DNA of 10,467 nt from Collinsella sp. (GTDB lineage Bacteria > Actinomycetota > Coriobacteriia > Coriobacteriales > Coriobacteriaceae), in the NCBI GenBank assembly GCA_019424965.1, contig JAHYYL010000008.1, forward strand, positions 69,977 to 80,443. Direction: 5' to 3'. Shown here piece after piece: positions 1 to 6,794 of this stretch. Numbering within the stretch: position 1 is the first letter of the stretch; each line of letters starts with the position of its first letter. The notes beneath the pieces were generated by a model. The model did no database searches. It was given only the letters and a program-made list of their open reading frames with translations, and was not told the origin of the DNA. The position numbers were made by a program, and so were the translations under genes.

Positions 1-8
1 TTGGAGCG

Positions 9-851
9 ATGGCAAATAAAACATCAGACGCCGCTTCTGTCGTTACAGGCAAAGGCAAAATCGTGGGCGGCGTTCTGGCCGTCTTGGCCGTGCTCGTCGT
101 CGTTGCCATCGTGGTGATCAACTCTGGATTGTTTACTGCCACTGATATTCAGATTCAAGGCAGCGAGCATGTGACGAAGCACGATGCTATCCAGCTGATC
201 GACTTGCCCGAGGGAACGTCGCTTTTTAACGTCGATCCCGACCAGATTACCGAGGATCTCAAGCAGAACCCGTGGGTCTCGGGCGTGGATGTCCAGCGCC
301 AGTTTCCCCATACGCTTATCATCACGCCGACGGAGCGTAAAGTTATCGCCATTGCATATATCAGCTCCGACGACCTTGCCTGGGCTATCGGAGACGATGA
401 CACCTGGATCGCCCCGCTGTCGACGTCGGTCGAAGTGGACGACCAGGGCAACGTCATCACGACAGGGCAGGGCTCAAATACCTTGACCGGAATCGATGCC
501 GCGCTGGCGCTCGCCAAGCATTATGGCGCGGTGTTGTTGACTGATGTCTCGGCGGATGTCGCTCCGGTTTCCGGCCAGGCGGTGAACTCCAAAGCCGTTA
601 AGGCCGGCCTGGATTATGTGCGTGGTTTTTCGAGCGAGTTCTTGGGACAAGTCAAGGATATTTCCACGCCTTCGGTCGAAGCCATCTCGGCAAACCTCAA
701 TAACGGCATTGAGGTGTCGCTGGGCGATTCGGACGATATCGCCAAGAAGGAACGCGTAGTCACCAAGTTGCTTTCGCAGGTAGAGGGCGTAACGTATATC
801 AATGTGCGCTCTCCGGGCAACTACACATTTAGGAATGCTCCGACCTCGTAG
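9..851 (+). CDS. ftsQ: Cell division protein FtsQ (POTRA domain), start possibly upstream of window
   Basis: This is a bitopic inner-membrane divisome protein that links FtsB/FtsL and the septal synthase machinery to the Z ring. The 280 residues show a short polar cytoplasmic head (1-17), one hydrophobic helix rich in Val/Ala/Leu (about 18-38), then a POTRA-like domain (about 43-112) that opens with a strand reading DIQIQGSEHV and contains the family-like NPWV segment near residue 87. The rest (113-280) fits the extracytoplasmic beta domain. The call rests on this architecture and on ftsZ lying directly downstream; FtsQ sequences diverge strongly, so the position is a large part of the evidence. 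The ATG at 9 has GGAG only 2 nt upstream, which is too close for a good ribosome site, and the frame is open to the left edge, so translation may begin before the window. There is no ftsA between this gene and ftsZ, as is normal in Actinomycetota. Confidence 0.88.
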   Translation: MANKTSDAASVVTGKGKIVGGVLAVLAVLVVVAIVVINSGLFTATDIQIQGSEHVTKHDAIQLIDLPEGTSLFNVDPDQITEDLKQNPWVSGVDVQRQFPHTLIITPTERKVIAIAYISSDDLAWAIGDDDTWIAPLSTSVEVDDQGNVITTGQGSNTLTGIDAALALAKHYGAVLLTDVSADVAPVSGQAVNSKAVKAGLDYVRGFSSEFLGQVKDISTPSVEAISANLNNGIEVSLGDSDDIAKKERVVTKLLSQVEGVTYINVRSPGNYTFRNAPTS

Positions 852-924
852 CGCTGGTTGATGCTTTGTTGAGGGGCCATACCACGCCGTTTATCTGGTT
901 TGTTTGGTTTTCACGGTCAATTAT

Positions 925-957
925 TTGACTGATACGTTCATAATGTGCAAACATAAT
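925..957 (+). promoter_or_regulatory. Weak candidate ftsZ promoter elements
   Basis: The 199-nt gap before ftsZ is visibly richer in A+T than the flanking genes. It contains TTGACT (925-930), a good -35 match, and two CATAAT hexamers (939-944 and 952-957) resembling -10 boxes. No pairing is ideal: the spacers from TTGACT are 8 and 21 bp. The TTGAC also forms the right arm of a short inverted repeat (GTCAA 916-920, TTGAC 925-929). Many bacteria have a dedicated promoter in front of ftsZ, which makes one here plausible, but the exact elements are uncertain. Confidence 0.25.
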
Positions 958-982
958 ACGGTTTACCTTTGCATTTACTTTC

Positions 983-1015
983 AACCTGAAGGTTAATGTG
1001 CGCAGGGGTCGACCC
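983..1015. repeat. Two short palindromes upstream of ftsZ
   Basis: AACCT-GA-AGGTT (983-994) is a perfect 5-bp inverted repeat, and GGGTCGACCC (1006-1015) is a perfect 10-bp palindrome. Both sit between the candidate promoter and the ftsZ ribosome site, where an operator or leader structure could act. Neither is followed by a T run, so they do not look like terminators. They may be chance. Confidence 0.4.
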
Positions 1016-1039
1016 ATGCTATGGCTATAACCTTTGTTC

Positions 1040-1044
1040 GGAGG
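1040..1044 (+). promoter_or_regulatory. Ribosome binding site fixing the ftsZ start
   Basis: GGAGG lies 6 nt before the ATG at 1051. An in-frame ATG at 1021 has no such site, and its extra ten residues do not belong to the FtsZ family, so 1051 is chosen. Confidence 0.85.
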
Positions 1045-1050
1045 ACCGAC

Positions 1051-2205
1051 ATGCACGAGACAGAGATCAACAACTACCTTGCCGTCATTAAGGTGGTCGG
1101 CGTCGGCGGCGGCGGTACCAACGCGGTCAATCGAATGATCGAAGAGGGCATCCGCGGCGTCGAGTTTGTTGCCATCAACACCGATGCTCAGGCACTCGCG
1201 ATCTCTGATGCCGATATCAAGGTGCACATCGGCACCGACCTCACCCGCGGCCTGGGCGCCGGCGCCAACCCCGAGGTTGGCCGCAAGGCTGCCGATGAGT
1301 CCCGCGACGACATTGCCGAGGCGCTCGCTGGCGCCGACATGGTGTTTATCACCTGCGGTGAGGGCGGTGGCACCGGTACCGGCGCTGCTCCCATCGTTGC
1401 CGATATCGCGATGAACGAGGTCGGCGCACTGACCGTCGCCGTCGTGACCAAGCCCTTCACCTTCGAGGGCCGCAAGCGTAAGAAGAGCGCCGAGGAGGGC
1501 ATCAAGACCCTCTCCGATTGCGTCGACACCATGATCGTCATTCCTAACGATAAGCTGCTCGACATCGCCGAGAAGAAGACCACCATGCTCGAGGCCTTCG
1601 CGATTGCCGATGGCGTCCTTTCCCAGGGCACCCAGGGCATCACCGACCTCATCACCGTCCCCGGTATCATCAACCTGGACTTCGCCGATGTTAAGACCAT
1701 CATGAAGCAGGCCGGTACCGCCATGATGGGTATCGGTACCTCTTCTGGGGATACTCGTGCCGTCGACGCTGCCCAGCAGGCCATCTCCAGCCCGCTGCTC
1801 GAGAGCTCCATCGATGGCGCCACGCGCGTGCTGCTCTCCATCGCCGGTTCCAAGGACCTGGGCATCCAGGAGATCAGCGACGCCGCCGACGTTGTCGCCA
1901 ACGCCGTCGACCCCGAGGCCAACATCATCTTCGGTACCGTTGTCGACGAGTCCCTGGGCGATCAGGTGCGTATCACCGTCATCGCTACGGGCTTCTCCGA
2001 CTCCAACGTCAACCGTCAGGATGAGCTCTTTGCTGCTCAGCAGTCTCAGAGCAAGGCCGCTGCCTCCGCTGAGCCGCAGCGCACCGCTCCGGCTGCGAGC
2101 CCGGCTCAGGCCGCTCCGACCCGCAACGTCGGTGGTACCGAGCTGCCCAACTTTGGCAACGACCAGTTCGAGCTTCCCGACTTCCTGAAGCGCGGTAGCT
2201 TCTAG
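1051..2205 (+). CDS. ftsZ: Cell division protein FtsZ
   Basis: FtsZ is the tubulin-like GTPase that polymerises into the cytoplasmic Z ring and recruits the divisome. The 384-residue protein has the expected parts: an N-terminal Rossmann-type GTPase with GVGGGGTNAVN (about 17-27), the tubulin signature GGGTGTG at residues 105-111, and the T7 synergy loop NLDFADVK at 208-215, whose aspartates D210 and D213 act on the GTP of the neighbouring subunit. A C-terminal subdomain reaches about residue 315. It is followed by a roughly 45-residue Ala/Pro/Gln-rich linker and a conserved tail ending in LPDFLKRGSF, the usual docking peptide for SepF and other partners. Codons are strongly biased to C-ending forms, as in divIVA, which suggests high expression. 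The gene stands between ftsQ and a strong terminator, so it is probably transcribed separately from pgeF and the pst genes. I am very sure of this call. Confidence 0.99.
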   Translation: MHETEINNYLAVIKVVGVGGGGTNAVNRMIEEGIRGVEFVAINTDAQALAISDADIKVHIGTDLTRGLGAGANPEVGRKAADESRDDIAEALAGADMVFITCGEGGGTGTGAAPIVADIAMNEVGALTVAVVTKPFTFEGRKRKKSAEEGIKTLSDCVDTMIVIPNDKLLDIAEKKTTMLEAFAIADGVLSQGTQGITDLITVPGIINLDFADVKTIMKQAGTAMMGIGTSSGDTRAVDAAQQAISSPLLESSIDGATRVLLSIAGSKDLGIQEISDAADVVANAVDPEANIIFGTVVDESLGDQVRITVIATGFSDSNVNRQDELFAAQQSQSKAAASAEPQRTAPAASPAQAAPTRNVGGTELPNFGNDQFELPDFLKRGSF

Positions 2206-2227
2206 TTCGTTTTTCTCAACGACCTGC

Positions 2228-2264
2228 ACGGGGTGTGTCCATTTGGATGCACCCCGTTTTGTTT
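2228..2264 (+). terminator. Strong Rho-independent terminator after ftsZ
   Basis: A 13-bp stem (2228-2240 with 2245-2257, including two G-U wobbles) closes an ATTT loop and is followed directly by TTTTGTTT. It starts 22 nt after the ftsZ stop and separates ftsZ from the pgeF-pst unit. Confidence 0.92.
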
Positions 2265-2265
2265 C

Positions 2266-2279
2266 TCGTTTGTAAACGA
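2266..2279. repeat. Inverted repeat TCGTTT-GT-AAACGA
   Basis: This perfect 6-bp inverted repeat with a 2-nt centre lies just after the ftsZ terminator and ahead of the candidate pgeF promoter. It has the size of a dimeric regulator site, but no regulator is recognisable and it could be chance. Confidence 0.4.
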
Positions 2280-2294
2280 AAGCCTCCAATCTCC

Positions 2295-2337
2295 TTACGT
2301 TCCCTTTACGTTTGGTCCCTACCGCTGCGGGTATCCT
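2295..2337 (+). promoter_or_regulatory. Candidate control region of the pgeF-pst operon (phased direct repeat and -10)
   Basis: Two 11-bp units, TTACGTTCCCT (2295-2305) and TTACGTTTGGT (2306-2316), match at 8 of 11 positions and abut exactly, placing TTACGTT on the same helical face twice. TATCCT (2332-2337) could be the -10, putting the second repeat over the -35 zone. PhoB/PhoP-type regulators of phosphate genes characteristically bind direct repeats with an 11-bp period in this position. The motif itself matches no Pho box consensus that I can confirm, so the link to phosphate control is inference from spacing and context. TATAAA at 2359-2364 is an alternative -10. Confidence 0.35.
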
Positions 2338-2373
2338 TTTAAGGAAGTATGACAGCCGTATAAACGCGGACTG

Positions 2374-2388
2374 CGCGGCGACGCCGCG
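2374..2388 (+). other. GC-only hairpin/palindrome in the pgeF leader
   Basis: CGCGGCG-A-CGCCGCG is a perfect inverted repeat. As RNA it would fold with a 5-bp CGCGG/CCGCG stem and a CGACG loop, 14 nt before the pgeF ribosome site. No T run follows, so it is not an intrinsic terminator. It could be a DNA operator, a stabilising 5' hairpin or chance in GC-rich DNA. Confidence 0.4.
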
Positions 2389-2402
2389 GTACTTGTGTTA
2401 TT

Positions 2403-2408
2403 AGGAGG
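2403..2408 (+). promoter_or_regulatory. Ribosome binding site fixing the pgeF start
   Basis: A full AGGAGG lies 7 nt before the ATG at 2416. The in-frame GTG at 2395 lies upstream of this site and is rejected. Confidence 0.88.
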
Positions 2409-2415
2409 CTTTAGT

Positions 2416-3216
2416 ATGGCAGCACGTGCGGACAACGTTTCGCGTGTCGACCATGATGGAGTTACGTTGGTGGAGGGCGCGACATCCGATGTCCGCTTTG
2501 CCTTTACCGAGCGCACCGGTGGCGTTTCTGAAGATGCGTACTCCTCGCTCAACCTGGGCTCGCATGTAGGCGATGACCCCTTTGCTGTTCAAGAAAATCG
2601 TCGTCGAGCGCTCGAAGCGATGGGCGCCACTGAGTGCGAGCATAATCTGCTCGTGCCCAATCAGGTACATGGTGACCATATCGTTACGGTGACTTCGAAC
2701 GGCGCCGACGATCTTGAGGCTGTTCGCGAGCAGATTGCCGAGGGCTGCGATGCCATCGTCTGTACGGCCCATGACGTGCCCGTGCTGCTCTGCTTTGCCG
2801 ACTGCGTTCCCGTGGTGCTGGTGGCCCCTGGCGGATTTGCCGTGGTGCACTCCGGTTGGAAGGGCACGATTGCACGTATTTCTGCCAAGGCGTGCCAGGC
2901 GCTTTGCGATGCTGCCGGCTGCGATGCGAGCGACGTTTCCGCCTATATCGGCCCCCATATCTTGGCTGACGAATATGAGGTATCCCAGGAACTCATGGAT
3001 CGCTTTGCCGTCGAGTTCTCTTGCATCGATGCGAGCATCTCTCGCATGCTCGATCTTTCCGCTGCCATTTGTGAGGCGCTGGTAGATGCCGGTGTGGACG
3101 CGGATAATATCGTGGATACCCAGCTTTCGACTGTGCGTCAGAACGACCGCTTTTATTCCTACCGTAACGAGGACGGCACCTGTGGGCGCCATGCTGCGAT
3201 CGGCGTGATGCTATGA
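2416..3216 (+). CDS. pgeF: Peptidoglycan editing factor PgeF / multicopper polyphenol oxidase-family (YfiH/YlmD)
   Basis: The family (YfiH, YlmD, human LACC1/FAMIN fold) was long called polyphenol oxidase. The E. coli member is an amidase that removes L-Ser wrongly added to the UDP-MurNAc stem peptide, and other members act on purine nucleosides. The 266 residues keep the expected features: GGVS (35-38) and SLNLGSHVGDD (44-54) near the start, and the three metal/catalytic ligands in QVHG (H85), FADC (C130) and VVHSGWKG (H145), followed by an IGPHI segment and a C-terminal GRHA. Length is normal for the family (about 240-280). In many Gram-positive bacteria it sits between ftsZ and yggS, as its relative position here still shows. 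The stop overlaps the pstS start by 4 nt (ATGA), so the two are probably translationally coupled and share a transcript that starts after the ftsZ terminator. Which reaction this copy performs cannot be read from sequence. Confidence 0.95.
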   Translation: MAARADNVSRVDHDGVTLVEGATSDVRFAFTERTGGVSEDAYSSLNLGSHVGDDPFAVQENRRRALEAMGATECEHNLLVPNQVHGDHIVTVTSNGADDLEAVREQIAEGCDAIVCTAHDVPVLLCFADCVPVVLVAPGGFAVVHSGWKGTIARISAKACQALCDAAGCDASDVSAYIGPHILADEYEVSQELMDRFAVEFSCIDASISRMLDLSAAICEALVDAGVDADNIVDTQLSTVRQNDRFYSYRNEDGTCGRHAAIGVML

Positions 3217-4049
3217 GAAAGATCGTATCGGTCCTGAGCGCCGCTGTGCTTACGCTTACGCTGTGCGCCTGTTCTTCGGGAACTTCTACCTCTTCCATTA
3301 CTGTGGCCGGCTCCACGACCTGCCTTCCTATCGCCGAAATTGCGGCAGAGGGCTTTAAGGAGGAGACCGGCATCGACGTGCTCGTTTCCGGTTTGGGCTC
3401 TTCCGCTGGCATCGAAGCCGTCAGCGCTGGCACGGCCGATATCGCCAGCTCCTCCCGTGGACTCAATGCCGACGAACAGGATCTGGGCCTGACTCCCATC
3501 GTCATTGCCCACGACGGTATCGCGGTCATCGTGAACGAAGACAACCCCGTCGATAACCTCTCGACCGAGCAGCTCCGCGATATCTATGCCGGCAAGATCA
3601 CCAACTGGAAAGAAGTCGGCGGCGAGGACCTGAGGATTCAGGTTATCAACCGAGATGAGGCGTCTGGCACGCGTGAAGCCTTCCGCACCATCGTGATGGA
3701 CGGCACCCCGTTCGATCGCCGCTCCGCCGTTCTTTCGGGCACGGGCCAGGTGCGCGACGTGGTATCTCGTTCGCGCGGGGCTATCGGCTACATTTCGCTG
3801 GGCTTCGTCGATAGCCTCAACGCCAAGACCTCGGTCAAGGCCGTCTCGGTCAATCATGTTGAGGCGTCCGAGAAGACGGTCGCGAGTGGCGGCTATCCCA
3901 TCTCGCGCGACCTTTACTTCTTTGTGAAGGGTGCGCCTTCGCAGCGGGCGCAGGATTACATCGACTACGTGACGTCCGAAAAGATGGACAAGCAGATTCG
4001 CGAGGCGGGCTTTATTCCCGTCACCAACGACGAGAAGGGGAGTGAGTAG
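3213..4049 (+). CDS. pstS: Phosphate ABC transporter substrate-binding lipoprotein PstS
   Basis: PstS captures inorganic phosphate outside the cell and delivers it to PstC/PstA. The 278 residues start with a lipoprotein signal: Arg/Lys at 2-3, a hydrophobic stretch, and the lipobox LCAC with the lipidated Cys at residue 20. This anchors the protein to the outer face of the membrane, as expected for a Gram-positive. Phosphate-contacting motifs follow: AGSTT (32-36), GLGSSAG (60-66), ASSSR (78-82) and RDEASGTR (147-154), in the usual order for type II binding proteins. Its ATG lies inside the last codons of pgeF and has no Shine-Dalgarno sequence of its own, so translation probably depends on ribosomes finishing pgeF. 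The stop is 1 nt before the pstC ATG. The absence of a private promoter and leader is unusual, because pstS is normally the first and most abundant product of a pst operon. Confidence 0.97.
   Translation: MRKIVSVLSAAVLTLTLCACSSGTSTSSITVAGSTTCLPIAEIAAEGFKEETGIDVLVSGLGSSAGIEAVSAGTADIASSSRGLNADEQDLGLTPIVIAHDGIAVIVNEDNPVDNLSTEQLRDIYAGKITNWKEVGGEDLRIQVINRDEASGTREAFRTIVMDGTPFDRRSAVLSGTGQVRDVVSRSRGAIGYISLGFVDSLNAKTSVKAVSVNHVEASEKTVASGGYPISRDLYFFVKGAPSQRAQDYIDYVTSEKMDKQIREAGFIPVTNDEKGSE
4037..4042 (+). promoter_or_regulatory. Ribosome binding site fixing the pstC start
   Basis: GGGGAG ends 8 nt before the ATG at 4051. The in-frame GTG at 4042 overlaps this site and the end of pstS, so the ATG is preferred. 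Confidence 0.7.
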
Positions 4050-4050
4050 C

Positions 4051-4977
4051 ATGGAAGCACAGGAAAACTCCCAGACTGAGCAGAATGCTCAGGCGCCCAA
4101 GAAGCGCGAGCTGGCGCTCGTATCGCGCAGCACCTATATCAAGGAGAAGGCGCTGCAGTGGATTTTCTTTGCCTGCGCGTTCTTGGCGGTTGTTACCGTC
4201 ATCCTGATTTTTGTCTTTACCACGTACTCGGCGCTGCCCGTCTTTACCGACATCGGTCTGGCGGACTTCTTTAGCTTTACGTGGGCGCCCTCTGAGGGCC
4301 ACTACGGCATCGTGTCGCTGCTTGCCGGCTCGGGTCTGGTGACCGTCGGTGCGCTCGCCATGGGTGTGCCCCTAGGCGTGGGCACGGCCGTGTATCTGGT
4401 CGAGATCGCCAGCAAGCGCGTGCGCAAGCTCATCAGCCCTGCCGTTGACCTGTTGGCCGGCATCCCTTCTATCATCTATGGCTTCTTTGGCATGATCATC
4501 ATCCGTCCGTTTATCGCGCAACTGACCGGTGGTCTTGGTTTTGGTGCGCTGACGGCGTGGTTCGTGCTTGCCATCATGATCGTCCCTACCATCACCACGC
4601 TCACCATCGATGCCCTCAATTCCATTCCCATGGGTATTCGCGAGGCATCGTATGCCATGGGTGCTACTAAGTGGCAGACCATCTATAAGGTCGTGCTACC
4701 TGCCGCCAAGCTGGGTATCGTGGATGCCATCGTGCTGGGTATGGGCCGTGCCATCGGCGAGACCATGGCCGTGCTCATGGTCGTGGGTAACGCCCCGGTT
4801 ATTCCCGACAGCATTGCGAGCCCCATCTCGACGCTCACGAGCCAGATCGCGCTCGACATGAGCTATTCCTCGGGTCTGCATCGCTCGGCGCTGTTCGGCA
4901 TGGGCGTGGTCCTGTTTATCATTTCCGCCACGCTGGTGGGCATCGTCCGTCTGATTTCCAAGAAGAAGAGGGGGTAG
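4051..4977 (+). CDS. pstC: Phosphate ABC transporter permease PstC
   Basis: PstC is one half of the membrane channel for phosphate import. The 308-residue protein has a polar Gln/Glu/Lys-rich cytoplasmic head (1-35) and about six hydrophobic helices (near 36-58, 88-112, 131-153, 165-186, 222-247 and 279-300). The loop that docks onto the ATPase is visible as an EAA-type motif at about 198-217 (EASYAMGATKWQ, ending VVLP), followed by the PstC/PstA hallmark GRAIGET (232-238). The N-terminal first helix and long head favour PstC rather than PstA, and the gene order pstS-pstC-pstA-pstB agrees. It begins 1 nt after pstS and ends 3 nt before pstA, so co-translation is likely. The tail is basic (KKKRG), as expected for a cytoplasmic end. 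Confidence 0.96.
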   Translation: MEAQENSQTEQNAQAPKKRELALVSRSTYIKEKALQWIFFACAFLAVVTVILIFVFTTYSALPVFTDIGLADFFSFTWAPSEGHYGIVSLLAGSGLVTVGALAMGVPLGVGTAVYLVEIASKRVRKLISPAVDLLAGIPSIIYGFFGMIIIRPFIAQLTGGLGFGALTAWFVLAIMIVPTITTLTIDALNSIPMGIREASYAMGATKWQTIYKVVLPAAKLGIVDAIVLGMGRAIGETMAVLMVVGNAPVIPDSIASPISTLTSQIALDMSYSSGLHRSALFGMGVVLFIISATLVGIVRLISKKKRG

Positions 4978-4980
4978 GCT

Positions 4981-5886
4981 ATGTCCGATTCCGTTGACAC
5001 GACGGTCGATACGACCTCGTCGCGCGAGCGCATCAAGCGTGCCCTTTCCCGCGGCAAGAAGGGCCGCATCAACAAGGACTTGTCCAACAAGATCATGCTC
5101 GGCGTATTCCGCGCGGCTGCCTACATCACCACGCTGGTGCTGGTCGCTATCATCGCCTATGTGGTCATTAACGGCCTGCCTCATATCTCGCTCGACTTTA
5201 TCTTCGGTTGGCCCCAGGGCGTCAACGCCGAGGGCGGAATTTGGCCCACGATCGTCTCGACCGTCTATGTGACGGCGCTCGCCATGCTTATCTGCACGCC
5301 GATTGCTGTGCTGGCAGCCGTCTATCTGGCCGAGTACGCCAAGCAGGGCAAGGTCGTCGAGCTCATTCGCTACGCTGCTGACGCTTTGGCCTCGGTGCCC
5401 TCCATCGTTATGGGCCTGTTTGGCTACGCCTTGTTTGTCGAGGCCATGGGCCTGGGCCTTTCGATGGTCTCGGCCGCTCTGGCGCTCGCGCTCTTGATGC
5501 TTCCCATCGTCATGCGTACCACCGAAGAGGCCATTCGCGCCGTCCCGCGCTATATCCGTTGGGGCGCGTACGGCCTGGGCGCCACCAAGTGGCAGGTTGT
5601 CTCCAAGATTGTGCTTCCTTCTGCCTTTGGCCGTATTGCCACGGGCATCGTCCTCGCCATCGGCCGCGCCATTGGCGAGACCGCGGTGGTGCTCTACACC
5701 ATGGGCCAAGCCATCAATCTACCTATTTCGCCGCTCGATTCCGGCCGCCCCATGACGGTTCACCTGTACCTGCTTGCCAACGACGGCATCAACATGAACG
5801 CAGCCTACGGCACCGCGCTCTTGCTGATGGTGATCATTCTGGCCTTCAACCTGTTTGCGCGCTTCCTGTCGCGCAAGCGTCGCTAG
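4981..5886 (+). CDS. pstA: Phosphate ABC transporter permease PstA
   Basis: PstA is the second membrane half of the phosphate channel. The 301 residues comprise a hydrophilic Ser/Thr/Arg/Lys-rich head (1-38), a first helix (about 40-64), a periplasm-side segment, then five further hydrophobic stretches (roughly 88-118, 135-157, 160-178, 216-240 and 277-295). The ATPase-docking loop (about 195-213) contains the same GATKWQ as in PstC, and GRAIGET recurs at 228-234, showing that the two permeases are paralogues. GAGGGG 7 nt before the ATG is the ribosome site. PstA families also have close relatives in molybdate and other importers, but the adjacent pstC and pstB make phosphate the clear assignment. 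Confidence 0.96.
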   Translation: MSDSVDTTVDTTSSRERIKRALSRGKKGRINKDLSNKIMLGVFRAAAYITTLVLVAIIAYVVINGLPHISLDFIFGWPQGVNAEGGIWPTIVSTVYVTALAMLICTPIAVLAAVYLAEYAKQGKVVELIRYAADALASVPSIVMGLFGYALFVEAMGLGLSMVSAALALALLMLPIVMRTTEEAIRAVPRYIRWGAYGLGATKWQVVSKIVLPSAFGRIATGIVLAIGRAIGETAVVLYTMGQAINLPISPLDSGRPMTVHLYLLANDGINMNAAYGTALLLMVIILAFNLFARFLSRKRR

Positions 5887-5898
5887 TTAAGGAGTCCC

Positions 5899-6702
<804 letters not shown>

Positions 6703-6727
6703 TCGGTGCGACTAGTCCCAAGCCGAT

Positions 6728-6774
6728 CGGACCTGGTCCGGTGCGTATTCACTGTGCGGGCGGCATGACCGCAC
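6728..6774 (+). repeat. Two inverted repeats in the pstB-phoU gap
   Basis: CGGACC-T-GGTCCG (6728-6740) is a perfect 13-bp palindrome. GTGCGG (6754-6759) and CCGCAC (6769-6774) form a second stem with a 9-nt loop. Neither is followed by a T run, so simple termination is unlikely. In a 92-nt gap inside an otherwise tightly packed operon, such hairpins could stabilise or process the mRNA, lower expression of the downstream gene, or bind a regulator. Confidence 0.55.
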
Positions 6775-6794
6775 CCAACTGATTGGAGTGAACC

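Noticed and set aside
1115..2140. Recurring GGTACC hexamers in ftsZ
   Set aside because: They encode Gly-Thr with the preferred codons GGT ACC or fall at similar codon pairs; there is no regular spacing or repeat structure.
829..2289. A 486-residue open frame on the minus strand opposite ftsZ
   Set aside because: It mirrors the strong codon periodicity of ftsZ, has low-complexity Gly/Asp/Val/Leu composition and matches no family; ftsZ is unmistakable on the plus strand.
2349..2363. A possible four-codon upstream ORF (ATG ACA GCC GTA TAA) with AAGGA just before it in the pgeF leader
   Set aside because: It is too short to distinguish from chance, and no attenuator pair is visible beside it.
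4696..5709. A 337-residue minus-strand open frame over pstC-pstA
   Set aside because: Its composition (very rich in His, Asp, Gly, Arg) is typical of the reverse complement of membrane-protein codons, and it has no recognisable domain.
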